Assembly: GCA_949152475.1 (NCBI GenBank)
Contig: OX424563.1
Span: forward strand, 7,599,001-7,663,000
Source of the DNA: Terebella lapidaria
Lineage: Eukaryota; Annelida; Polychaeta; Terebellida; Terebellidae
DNA: 64,000 nt
Direction: 5' to 3'
Shown here: positions 12,120 through 23,231 of the stretch, piece by piece
Position numbering within the stretch: the stretch's first letter is position 1
Layout of the letters: every line of letters begins with the position of its first letter
The notes under the pieces: model-generated
Databases searched by the model: none
The model's input: only the letters and a program-made list of their open reading frames with translations
Told to the model about the DNA's origin: nothing
Position numbers and translations under genes: made by a program

Positions 12120-12668
12120 ATAGCAATAGCACTTTCGGCGGAGAAGATTCTGAAAGATTTGGGTCAGGAAGACATCGGACAGACACGACAGACACCGTGT
12201 CAATCCATCCCAATAGCTCTACGGCTTACAGCCGATGAGCTAAAAATGCGAACTTCAGTTTGTTTACAAACAACTTGTTGCTATCATATAACCGGAAGTG
12301 GTTCATGCCTCATCTCGCACAATCTCGCCTTGCCGTTACATGACAGCGAGATTCACTTCGTTGTTTATCCATTGGAGAGGATCTATGCTTCCAGTATAGT
12401 CCGTGGTCCTTGGTCCGTGGGTTTGGAAACGGTGCACTCAGGCTTTGTCAGATCTAATTTCCTGCTACATATGAGACATCGATTACTGACAACCAATTTT
12501 GATATTTTATTTGGTGGTGGTTCCAACTGTACATCTATTTAGTCTATCAAATTCGGTAATGACAACGCAAACATGAGTGTTGACGTCACATGAGTGTTGA
12601 CGTCACGTACGGTATTCTACGTATTTTACCAATTTCTCTGTCTTTGGATCTAAGGCCAAAAAAAAAAA
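12120..12668. repeat. Left copy of a 548-bp duplication flanking the LINE
   Basis: This segment is repeated in direct orientation at 23367-23913, exactly on the other side of the LINE. By eye the copies differ at roughly eight or nine positions. The inverted paralogue at about 47160-48070 carries a single copy without the LINE. It therefore behaves as a very long target-site duplication. Confidence 0.85.
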
Positions 12669-13085
12669 CACTATAATATGGCCGCTTGAAGGAGGTGGTG
12701 TGAATTCTGTGTGGGCATAAAATCGAAAATTTGGAATAGAAACATGTAACACCGGGAGTCGAACATTTGCTGGGATATGTGTGATGGACCCCAGATTTGA
12801 ATGGGACATGCTGCTGCCTGGTTTGAACCACAACTTTCGTGATATCAACATTTGTGATAAGTATCCAATTATCATATACAACACACATATATACCGACTT
12901 TTTTCATGGCTGAGTGAACACTGACCACTGCCTTTTGGTGTGCGTTCCTTGTGTGCTTTGAAGTTCGCCCGTGTGTGAGTTCTTTGTGTGCTTCTACATT
13001 CGTCACGGTTGTTGACAAGGAACCCAGTTACACATACACTGTGGTTGGGAACAATTACCATTGCTTGTTTGCATTGTGCTTTCTT

Positions 13086-14396
13086 ATGTCGTCGAAATGC
13101 CTCTTATCGTCGGACAGTAGTATTGATGGTATTGACAGATCTCCTGTTATCCAGCTGTCGCCCAAAAGATCCAAAATGAATACGATTAATAGTGATAATA
13201 CCGACCTGTCTATGAGCACATCCGCATCACGTAGTGTCTCTGATAAACTGGACGCTTTGATGTCACAAATGACCGCCCTCCGTGCTTCTGTTGACAAAAA
13301 CACAGATGAACTACGTGTCGTCGCCTCAGGATTAAATAATAAAGTTGACGATCTGAAACAAACAATCGATGTTTTGACTGATGAGAATAGCAAACTTAAA
13401 ATTAAGTGCGACGCTCAAAAGATCATAAATCGCAATTTAAATGACCGTCTTATCAAAGTTGAGAGCTACCAGCGACGAGATTGCTTACTCTTTTGTGGCA
13501 TTCCTGAGAACAAGAAGGAAGATTGTTGGGAACGCATCGCTGATGTACTCAAAACCCTGGACATCCCCTACAACAGCCGTATGTTTCTCCGTGTCCACCG
13601 CTCCGGGAGATACCGCAAAAATCGTATCAGGCCAATCATAGCCAAATTTCATCATTTTCTTGACAAAGAACTGGTGTATTCCAAACGCAAAAATCTCCCT
13701 CCTGACATGTATATCAAATGTTGTTATCCTGAGGAGATCGGTAGGCATCGGCGTGTCCTCCAGGCTATTGCTGAGCATGCGCAATCTATCCAGCAATACA
13801 AGGGCAATGCATATCTGTCGAACGACAAGCTGATAGTGGATGGTCAGCAGTACAGAGTAGGCTCCCTGGAAACTCTTCCGGATGACCTGAAAGTGCCAAC
13901 GGGTTCGGTCACTGACGGCAAAACCACTCTATTCTACGGCCTCCAATGTCCGTTATCCAATTTTTACCCAACATCTTTCACACACGATGGTTTGTCGTTC
14001 AACAGTGTGGAGCAGTGCTTCTACTACAACAAATGTGTTCATTATAAATCACCGTCTGTCGCTCGCGAAATCTTGGCGACATCAGACCCTGTAAAGCAAA
14101 AAGAACTTGGTAAGAAAGTGAACTCCGACGATGATAGCTGGAATAAAGCAGACTTTAGTTCGGAAATCATGATGACGGCGCTACGAGCAAAATTCACACA
14201 GTCTGGATATCTCCGCTCTGTTTTGTTGAACACATGCCATCAAACCTTAGCAGAGGCGAACCCCTATGACTCTGTCTGGGGCATTGGTATGGACACGAAG
14301 GAGAAGACGGTCTTCAATTCCCTCTCTTGGCCCGGTAGTAATCGGCTCGGTCAGTTCCTCATGAAGTTGCGCGATGAACTGAGAGATAATATGTGA
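13086..14396 (+). CDS. LINE ORF1: coiled coil, RRM-like domain and C-terminal NADAR/YbiA domain
   Basis: ORF1 encodes 436 aa from the ATG at 13086; an in-frame open stretch upstream lacks a good start. Residues 50-125 are a coiled coil. Residues 125-260 resemble the RRM-like and C-terminal region of LINE ORF1 proteins (ESYQRRDCLLFCGIP), which act as RNA-binding chaperones. Residues 280-432 match the NADAR/YbiA fold. Landmarks are SNFYP at 291, SVEQ with the conserved Glu at 309, ALRAKF near 365, VWGIG near 398 and a C-terminal NRLGQFLMKLRDEL that parallels E. coli YbiA. NADAR proteins are N-glycosidases acting on ADP-ribose-type or riboflavin-intermediate substrates; activity here is inference. 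The frame is intact. Confidence 0.9.
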   Translation: MSSKCLLSSDSSIDGIDRSPVIQLSPKRSKMNTINSDNTDLSMSTSASRSVSDKLDALMSQMTALRASVDKNTDELRVVASGLNNKVDDLKQTIDVLTDENSKLKIKCDAQKIINRNLNDRLIKVESYQRRDCLLFCGIPENKKEDCWERIADVLKTLDIPYNSRMFLRVHRSGRYRKNRIRPIIAKFHHFLDKELVYSKRKNLPPDMYIKCCYPEEIGRHRRVLQAIAEHAQSIQQYKGNAYLSNDKLIVDGQQYRVGSLETLPDDLKVPTGSVTDGKTTLFYGLQCPLSNFYPTSFTHDGLSFNSVEQCFYYNKCVHYKSPSVAREILATSDPVKQKELGKKVNSDDDSWNKADFSSEIMMTALRAKFTQSGYLRSVLLNTCHQTLAEANPYDSVWGIGMDTKEKTVFNSLSWPGSNRLGQFLMKLRDELRDNM

Positions 14397-14528
14397 CTGT
14401 AAGGTGCATCTTGAATCCAATCACAATATGTACTTGTGACATTATTGACCATGATACCGTGCTTCGTCTGTTAATTGCGATGTTTGTCTGGCACTGTTGA
14501 TCGTGTTTGTACCACCGATTCACAATCG

Positions 14529-15065
14529 ATTTCGTTGCAAACCGAATTCGTCTTGATGTATATACCCGGTAAGGTGCATATTGGTGATTTTGTTTTTTTT
14601 GGAATATTGGTCAGATACTGTGTAACATGTGTTACCACTGATTTGCAATCGATTGCGTTACGAACCACTTTGTTTTGCGGTATATAAGGTGCAAATTGTA
14701 TATTTCGATTTCGTTGCAAACCGAATTCGTCTTGATGTATATACCCGGTAAGGTGCATATTGTTGGTGATTTTGTTTTTTGGATATTGGTCAGATACTGT
14801 GTAACATATGTGTTACCACTGATTTGCAATCGATTGCGTTACGAACCACTTTGTTTTGCGGTATATAAGGTGCAAATTGTATATTTTGATTTCGTTGCAA
14901 ACTGAATTCGTCTTGATGTATATACCCGGTAAGGTGCATATTGTTGGTGATTTTGTTTTTTGGAATATTGGTCAGATACTGTGTACATATGTGTTACCAC
15001 TGATTTGCAATCGATTGCGTTACGAACCACTTTGTTTTGCGGTATATAAGGTGCATATTGTATAT
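14529..15065 (+). repeat. Three tandem copies of a ~180-bp unit between LINE ORF1 and ORF2
   Basis: Units start near 14529, 14709 and 14890, each beginning TTCGTTGCAAACCGAATTCG or nearly so, and are highly similar. The array fills much of the 1.17-kb gap between the two ORFs. It has no coding potential I can support. Confidence 0.88.
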
Positions 15066-15567
15066 ATATGGTGCATAATGTTCACAGTTCAAGTACATGA
15101 CTTGTCATTCATGAGATATCTATCGGTGATATTTCTGAAAAAACTTATATGCAACATTGTAAAATCGAGTTAAGCTTTGGATGTTGATTTATCTGGTTTT
15201 ACTCATGATGGATATTGTGTCAGTATTTTGGTTTCGTCCATCCCACATAAGCCCACAAAAATTATTCGTATTACTCTTAAATCTGGAGTGTGTTTTCAAA
15301 CTCTCGCGTGTGAAACATTGAAATGTACTAGTCCGATATCAGAGTTCCGCTGAATCGCTTTTCATTATTGGTCATGATGTATATTGCTTCGTTCATACTG
15401 TTTGTGATCGCCGGAACGGGTGAATTCACCACACATAACTGCTTCGGTATTTTGATAAATAATAAACATGAACATACTTCACTTGTTAATTTATATCGCT
15501 CTGAGGGGGGCGTGTGTGTTTGGCAATTGATTAACTATTTTGTGCACTTGTTGCACCACGACCCGCC

Positions 15568-17764
15568 ATGATATGCATTGGGCAGTACCGGGCAGCTATA
15601 GGCTTGTGGCATTTGTTCTGTTGCAGAAAGAATATGCGCATGACGATATGTGGTTCTAATTCGTCAAGATGTACAGTGACGATTAAAATATATAAACTGG
15701 CTTGTATGCTATGTATTCTTCTACTTTTATCGGGTGACGTGCACACGAACCCGGGACCTGCAGATAACAGAAAACATCTTGAGCTTTGTCATATCAATGC
15801 CCGCAGCCTCGGGTGCAGAGATTATGTATCTAAGGCTAATTTCAAATTGGATGAAATTGAATCTTTTGCCATTGATGGTAATTTCGATGTTATATGCATC
15901 AGCGAAACATGGCTCGATGACTCGATTCGGACTGAGGATATATCAATCAGTGGTTATTCTGTAATCCGGAAGGATCGTAACCGACACGGTGGAGGGGTTC
16001 TCGTATACTTCACTGATACTTTATGTGTCTCGAGGAAACCTGAAATAGAAGACGATCAAACTGAATGTATATGGGTTCAGATAAATATCGGGCGCCAGAA
16101 TGTACTGGTATCGGTTTATTATCGCCCACCAGTTTCACAAGGGAGCGTGAATCAACAAACGGAATATTTTATCAGTCATTTGCAAAATAGCATTGACACA
16201 GCACTATCGCTTAATGTGGATGCCATTATTATAACAGGTGACTTTAACGACAGATGTTCTAGTTGGGATGACTCGCACTCTACAAGCGAACTCAAGTTGA
16301 GCTTGTTCGATTTAGTAAATACTAATAACATGTTCCAATTGGTTTCTGACCCCACCAGGTATACAGAAACAACTGCAAGTTTGCTTGATTTGATTATTAC
16401 GGACTCTCCCGGGTATGTAACTAACGTACAAATTCATTCACCACTTGCAAATATGGATCATTGTATAGTATCTTGCACACTCAGTCTCTCATACACTGAA
16501 GATCGAGCCTTTATTCGCGATATTTGGGATTACTCCAATGCCAACTATACCCAGTTGAATCAGTCCATTGAAAACTATGAATTTGAAGACTCTGGAGATG
16601 TCGACTCTCTCACGGACCGCTTCACCAACTTTCTTTTAGATGAAGCCAGTCGATTTATTCCTCACAAATTTGTAACAATCTGACCAAGAGATAAGCCATA
16701 TATAACTAGTGCTTGTCGCCATGCTGATCGGGTGCGAGATCGGTGGCATAAACGATACCGCCGATCTGGGAATCCACTTCATTATCAGATTTACAGAGAG
16801 AAACGTAGCAAGGCGAAAATTACCAGGTCTTTGGCCAAATCAGCGTATAATCAAAAAATGGTTGAACGTCTTAACAATGTTTCAACTCCAAAAGATTATT
16901 GGAAAATTGTTAAGAGTTTGCTCGGGGCAAAAGTAAAATCAGGGGTGCCTACATTATGTGACAACGGTCGGGTTTACTCTACAAATACCGAGAAGGCCAC
17001 TTTGTTAAATGAATACTTTGCAGAGCAGTCTTCTATCTTTGATTTACCTAGTGCTTTACCACCTTTGCGATATTTGACTACTGAACGTTTACGAAACATG
17101 ACCGTCGACACTGCAAGTGTCCAGAATATCGTTGATTCTTTAGATGTCAACAAGGCTAATGGACCAGACGGCATAAGTAATCGCTTATTAAAACATACAT
17201 CATCATCCGTCTGTAGGCATCTAACGCATTTATTCAACCTGTCATTGGAAAGTGGAAAGTTTCCACATTGTTGGAAGTACGCTAATGTTACCCCTTTGTA
17301 CAAAAAAGGTGACCATCAATCTAAATCAAATTATAGGCCAGTCTCTCTTCTGTCAGTGGTTGGCAAAATACTCGAGCGCTTGGTTTTCAAACATCTATAT
17401 TCTTATTGTGTTGCAAATGATCTGCTCACTTGGCGTAATTCGGGATTCAAGCCTTTGGATTCGGCGATGAATCAATTAATTTTGATAACGCATAATATCC
17501 ATCGCGCAATAGATATGAAACAAGATGTTTGCATAGTTTATTTAGACATATCAAAAGCCTTTGACAGAGTATGGCATATTGGGCTACTACATAAGTTAAA
17601 AACATTTGGTGTTGAGGGCAAAATACTAAGCTGGCTTGACGACTATCTTTCGAATAGAAAACAGAAAGTTGTCATAAATGGACAGCAATCCCCAGGTATC
17701 AAAATTAGATCCGGGGTACCGCAAGGTTCTATATTAGGACCATTGCTATTTTTGATATTCTTAA
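15568..17764 (+). CDS. LINE ORF2, 5' part: 2A-like motif, AP endonuclease, N-terminal RT
   Basis: The frame starts at ATG 15568. Residues 50-64 read ILLLLSGDVHTNPGP, a 2A-like ribosome-skipping motif with His where the usual signature has Glu. An AP-type endonuclease follows, with HINARSL, ISETWLDD, HGGGVLVYF, GDFND, LDLIITD and the terminal DHCIV. Reverse transcriptase begins around 17150 and includes NYRPVSLL, YLDISKAFD and GVPQGSILGPLLF. One in-frame TGA (16681-16683) interrupts it between endonuclease and RT; the same frame continues beyond. At 17761-17764 the frame meets the TTAA of an inserted element. Confidence 0.9.
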
Positions 17765-19027
17765 AGGGTCAGTTCCTAGTATACGTAGCATACCCCACCT
17801 TCGTTTGAATCGACCTCGTGGTCTAAGTTTCAACGAATTCATTGAAATATCATCGTATTCAAAAAGCGGGAATATTAAGCTATTGAAATATGTAACCCAA
17901 ATGCCGATATCTTTATTTAAAATGGAACTACGATCGATTTAATACAGAAATCATGTGGATTTTCAGATGTTTTTGACGTTTTCAACTGCCGCCCGCACTT
18001 TACGTCATGTGTAGCGATCACAAACTTGTGACGTCATAAGTTGTACAAGTGCATGTGCCCCTACATGTAAACAAACGCCGGCAATCCAGTATCGTTTGAC
18101 AGTTTGACTGGGATTGTGGATGAACTATCCGAGAGAAATGAATAAAACTGCACATATCAGTTGTATGGTTGATTGTCTTCAAAACATCGTTTACAGAATT
18201 CAAATCGATGAATTATTGACCATGTGGTACATGCAAACAAACACCGGCAATCCGTTTTGGCATCTCGACTTGTTTCTAACTTTTCACACTAAAATGTTGA
18301 TGAATCTTGTTTTTGCGAGTGGATCCAAATTAAATGATGAATCTAGCAGCTAGACTGTCAGCATTATCGATGATTGGAACGATATTAGCGAATACGGGCA
18401 GTACTGTTTGTCCATGAGTTTGAGCCGTGCGTTCCACACGTGCACGTGGCAGAATCGAGCAGTGGGCCTAACAACCAACGAGACATGCACCGGGGGGGGG
18501 GGGCGTCTGGAGAACCACTCCCTCCCATCCATGGATGTCTTCATTTTACTAGTATTATAAATCGATGCTTACAGGTCCCCAGTTCATTTTCATTTATCAG
18601 TGATGTCAAAAGAATGAAAAATTGATGGTCCCGGGGACCTGCATCTTTAAAATTTTGCCAGCCCAACTAGATATTTGGTGGTCCAGGACTGAAGGGCCGG
18701 CAGTAATTTCTATCCCTGCTGTAGGGATGCTTCGAGCGCTTTGAACTAGATACTATAGATGTTACATGATAAGCAGGAGAATACAGTACCAATATACCAG
18801 TATGCAAACTTCAGGAACCCTGGAAATGTGGTGAAGGCTGGAAAAAACACATACCACACTCGAAACAATGTCATATGCGTGTAGTCATACGACCGCACAT
18901 CCCCACGCCCCCGCCCACCCCTCTCTCGGACAGATTTAAAAGGCAAAAAAATACAACTCGATAAAAAGTTATGGTGACTGCTGCATGCAGGGTACCGGCC
19001 GGTATTATGACGACTGCATGTTCCATA

Positions 19028-19245
19028 TATGGACACTAAGCGTTTAGAATACTTTTGTGGTCCAAAGTCCACTGGCTGTCCAGCTGTATTTTTTCCAAAT
19101 ATATACACAACACATTTAGAATACTTTTGTGGTCCAAAGTCCACTGGCGGTCCAGCTGTATTTTTCTCCATATATAGACACTAAGCATTTAGAATACTTT
19201 TGTGGTCCAACGTCCACTGGCGGTCCAGCTGTATTTTTCAAATGT
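19028..19245. repeat. Three tandem copies of a ~72-bp unit inside the TTAA element
   Basis: The core TTTAGAATACTTTTGTGGTC recurs at about 19040, 19111 and 19183, followed each time by a CCACTGGCGGTCCAGCTGTA-type segment. It is non-coding. Confidence 0.85.
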
Positions 19246-19892
19246 AGTTACAGTCAAATTGTTTTTTTCACGTCATTTCCTTGCAAAAATTTTCTTACTA
19301 AAACATGTCAATAATAATATCATTTTGCATGGAAATGTTATATCGACCAACAGTTAAAGTGATGAAATGTTTCTTTGTGTATCATGTGTGTTACTACGGT
19401 AGTATCCTTAAGGTTACAACAAACGTCGACGTACCCAGGGCAGTATTTAGTTCCAACCGTAGGCTTAGGAATTAGAAGATTAAAAAAATCCAGAAACAAA
19501 GGACATAAATGATACCTTTTATTCTCTGACGTTATATGAATTTCATACTCTACTATAATCCATACAAAAAATTACAACTTGATGCAAAGTGCATACAACA
19601 ACATTTTGTTATATACAGTAGTCATGAGAAATTGAGGATATCCAAACTTACTAGTATCCATACATTTGAAAATGCATTTTGCCGCTGTACTGTCAGTACA
19701 ATGTTTGGAATGCATAAAACAAACATGAATATTATAATGATCCATATAACACAATTACTTGGCAATATCGTAACTCTTTATAATTTATATGCAGACCAAA
19801 CTATTCATGAATCCCAACCTAAGTTATAATAAAACAAAAATACATACTAATTAATATGTGAAAATCAAATTTTCTATTTTTCAAAGCAAAAA

Positions 19893-21707
19893 TCAGTGTG
19901 TTGCATATATGTATGGTATAGCATCGCCTTGACATCTGCATACTGCTGTATGTGACAACAAAGTGCTGTTTCCAACTTGCGCATGCTTCATGAGGTCTCC
20001 CCTTCTCACAGCAGCCAGTACTGTATCTGAAAATACAAAGTAGATTTTTGTGATTCATTTTGTCATTATCGAATTTAGTATTAAAAATTGCAAATGGATT
20101 TATGTACCAGTGATTGTGAATACATCTGTTTTTGTGCTTGGTGTAAGTATCAACATATTACAAGCAATACAACCAGATTTTGATGATGCCAATTGAACAC
20201 CAAATCTAAAATACAATTTTGGAATAGAAACAGAGCCGACCACACAGTTTATCCAAAGACAAAATTCGTTATCAGGGTCAGACAGTGTGTGAAAACGTGT
20301 TTCTAATTTTTCAGTGTTTTGTTTTACAATTGATAGCAAATTTATCACCCTCTTAACTTCAGTGTGAAGTGCTTGTATTCTATGAGAGGCTGTCGCGTCA
20401 CATACCCCCAACTTTACAGGACCAGTTCCAGCACCATCTTCCTTTAAATGGAAAGCAATGCATTAGTTAAGTTAGCAAAGCATTAGTTAATTTATGCATT
20501 AATATTCATCATAAGTGAGAAATGGTCGTGTTTTACTGCTTTCGTCACAGTAGTTTATTGCCTCGAATGAAAATGAGTAGCTATGAGATCATTTTTTATA
20601 TGATTGAAATTGTATGATATGAAACATTACCAGATCTACGAGGAATTTTTTACTGCAAACACTCACACCGCTTACTTCATTTTAATCATTTACCTACACA
20701 TTTCATGGTGCAGTTTATTTCGAATGATGTAATCTTTATCCAGCAATAAGTACCTCAGTGAAAGATTGTCCAGTGGTTGAAGTTGTGGTACCTCCTGTGG
20801 TGGTGGTGGTGAGGGGAGGGGGGGGAGCGTTGAAGATGGCCGCTGAACTTGTATGGACTTGTGTGAATAACCAGTCTCAATCGTGTTGGTCAGTGCAATC
20901 AACGACAACGCAACTCCATTTTTCTCCACGGACAACTGGTTTGAAACTGTAATATAAATTTATCTGTTAAAATACCAGTAGGTATGTCGGACTCTTAGCT
21001 ATACGTACTAGCCCTATATCTAGACTGCATGATGTAGAAGTATGGCTTTTCAGGTATAAATTTTGATATATACTGGTATTTGTTGCATGCGTGCTGTTTG
21101 GCGGTATCCAAATTCCTAGTAAAAAATAATCATTCCTAATCCTTCTCATGATCCAATAATTTCCATATAGATCTAGTTCTAGTCTAGACTAGATCTAGTC
21201 TCTAGAGTGCGCAAATGACCACGATTAATATATTTGATAAATAAATTCCAGATATATATTATAAAATATACAGAATATATACGAAAATATTATAGAAAAG
21301 CTGGAAACTGCGGTAGACATTCCATGAAAAAAAAAAAACTCGCATCATGGATGAGGACGCCGACGGTCAGAAATAAGGAAAATCACATCGTACGAATCAG
21401 CGTTTTAAATTTACGATTGTGGACGAACTACTAGAGGAAAACGAATGAAACTGCAAGATTTTCTTGTATGGATAAATGTCTTCTAAACACCGCTTACAAA
21501 ATTCAGATCAATGAATTATTGACAGATCTACGCCCCGTCAAAAACCCTATCGCGCACGAGTTGTCCCGCACCTATCATCGCCCACTTCAACCCCAAATCG
21601 ACAACTTGGGAGCAATTTTATATATTCTACTGTGTCTATGATTTACATTAATACATAATAATGATTATTATCGCTTATTTTCATTCTGGTTACTAACCTA
21701 GATGCAT
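19893..21707 (-). CDS. Possible five-exon gene carried in the TTAA element, function unknown
   Basis: Reading the minus strand, five segments join with GT-AG borders and matching phases: 21707-21698 (ATG CAT CTA G), 20946-20754, a 22-nt microexon at 20652-20631, 20441-20108 and 20026-19893 (stop TGA). The product would be about 230 aa with no recognised family. It has a proline-rich segment from exon 2 (LPPLPSPPPPQE), then a predicted coiled coil (residues about 90-125), then a C-terminal part with several cysteines. Acceptors such as TTTGTATTTTCAG look good. The microexon and the tiny first exon make the model uncertain. It could be a captured host gene or an accessory gene of the element. 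Confidence 0.35.
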
Positions 21708-21974
21708 TTTCTCGGCGTTTGGCTGAACACAGTGTTTGAGGCGAACGACACGTGTTGACAAGTTGTACAACCGATGACGTCACAAGGGATCGCGCATTCA
21801 TAATCCCGGAAAGAGGGGGCGGCCGCAGACATGTCATTATTGACATATAGAGCGCATATAGGATGGAAAATAAAATCCACAAATGGGCGATTCTGAATCA
21901 GTACACCACCATCAAACAATTTATACTTAATTTTATTTGTTTTGACAACTTTATGTTTACTAGGAACTAACCCT

Positions 21975-23231
21975 TTAAATGACATTACTTTAGATATAAA
22001 TAGTGAAATTTTCTTGTATGCGGATGACACAGCACTCATGAAAGTAATTACGGATCCCCGTCAAAGCATCCGAGAAATAAACTTGGATCTAGAGACAATA
22101 AGTCAATGGGCTAATCAGTGGGCTGTTACATTTAGTCCATCAAAATCCAAGATGATGATTTTTTCTAAAAAACAATCTCGCGATAATTACGACAATGTTG
22201 TTTTCGACAACGAAACTGTGAATCTGGTTAAGGAACACTGTCATCTAGGTGTTATCTTGAGTGAGGATTTATCGTGGTCGAGTCATATCCGCAATCGTAT
22301 TGCAAAAGCGGGTCCTATGATAAATATGCTTAAGCGTATGTCCAATATAATACCCCGTAAATGCAAAGAAAATATATACAAAACATTTATCAGGTCTGTT
22401 CTGGAATATGGTTGCTTGTTGTATCACAACTGTACAGGGAATATGACCAATATCCTAGAAAAGTGTCAACGGTCAGTTGCCATTACTTGCACTGGGGCTT
22501 ATTCATCTGTAAGCAATAGTGCCTTACTCTCTGAGTTGGGCTGGCCTGCACTGAAAACGCGTCGAGACTATTTCCAGATTTTGACTATGTACAAAATCTT
22601 GAACGGGATCACACCGCGTTATTTGAGAAATATTTGTCCGGATTTTAGATCTGATTCCCACGATCATAGTCTCCGTAATTCACATGATCTCAGGATCCCA
22701 AACGCTAGAACCGTCTCTTATAAGAAATCATTCATTCCACCCGCTTCAAGAGCCTGGAATGGTATTGATGTAAACCTCAGGAATATACCGACACTTCCAT
22801 TATTCAAGAAACGCTTGAAAGACTCTTTTTTTCCTGATAGTAATCCACTGTACTCGTATGGCACTGGCCGTGCGCCTGTATTTCAAGCACGGTTAAGAAT
22901 GGGACCTAGTGGTCTCAACTCCCACAGGAAAAAGTATAATTTCATTGCTAGTTCTGTTTGTGCATCCTGTGGGTTTCGAAATGAAGATTCGGTACATTAT
23001 ATGATTGATTGTCCTGCCTATGTAGCTGCCCGCACAACGTTGTTTGCCACCACCGCCCCCCTCCTCTCAAGCATATGGCCTGAATTAAATATGAACTCAA
23101 TGTCAAACGCTGAAAAGAAACGCATCACTGACATTTTTCTGTTTGGACACAATTTATGTGATGCCAATTGGAACAGAGAGTTATTTGACCAAGTTCATGA
23201 ATTCATATTAAAGACGAATCGATTTTTGTAA
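21975..23231 (+). CDS. LINE ORF2, 3' part: RT catalytic box to C-terminal zinc motif
   Basis: Directly after the right TTAA of the inserted element the ORF2 frame resumes, beginning with the residues that precede the catalytic FLYADDTALM box. The thumb region and a C-terminal cysteine/histidine motif (CASCGFRNEDSVHYMIDCP) follow. Counting only one TTAA, the codon frame is continuous across the insertion point, which shows that the interrupting DNA is a clean insert. The stop is at 23229-23231, about 115 bp before the poly(A). Confidence 0.9.
   Translation, partial: LNDITLDINSEIFLYADDTALMKVITDPRQSIREINLDLETISQWANQWAVTFSPSKSKMMIFSKKQSRDNYDNVVFDNETVNLVKEHCHLGVILSEDLSWSSHIRNRIAKAGPMINMLKRMSNIIPRKCKENIYKTFIRSVLEYGCLLYHNCTGNMTNILEKCQRSVAITCTGAYSSVSNSALLSELGWPALKTRRDYFQILTMYKILNGITPRYLRNICPDFRSDSHDHSLRNSHDLRIPNARTVSYKKSFIPPASRAWNGIDVNLRNIPTLPLFKKRLKDSFFPDSNPLYSYGTGRAPVFQARLRMGPSGLNSHRKKYNFIASSVCASCGFRNEDSVHYMIDCPAYVAARTTLFATTAPLLSSIWPELNMNSMSNAEKKRITDIFLFGHNLCDANWNRELFDQVHEFILKTNRFL

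Larger units (their letters stand above)
17765..21974. mobile_element. 4.2-kb TTAA-target DNA element inserted in the LINE reverse transcriptase
   Basis: The insert is flanked by TTAA at 17761-17764 and 21975-21978. Its ends are inverted repeats: left AGGGTCAGTTCCTAGTA and the right end its reverse complement with one change. Subterminal inverted repeats containing TTGTGACGTCAT also occur near 18027 and 21775. TTAA duplication is typical of piggyBac-like elements, but no transposase was recognised, so it may be non-autonomous. It contains a three-copy 72-bp array, a diverged direct repeat (about 18113-18225 and 21420-21530), a 13-G run near 18490 and a possible spliced gene on the minus strand. 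Confidence 0.85.

Noticed and set aside
12087-12542. A 151-codon open frame in the 548-bp duplicated segment
   Set aside because: The frame is split in the inverted copy (47634-48089) and joined to unrelated sequence at 51518-51934. No domain is recognisable, so it is a chance frame in a repeated non-coding segment.
12755-12785. tRNA T-arm-like sequence (minus strand GTTCGACTCCCGG) in the LINE 5' region
   Set aside because: No cloverleaf or A box could be fitted upstream. It is a chance match.
14529-15065. CRISPR-like array
   Set aside because: The units are contiguous ~180-bp tandem repeats within a LINE, with no spacers, and the sequence is eukaryotic.
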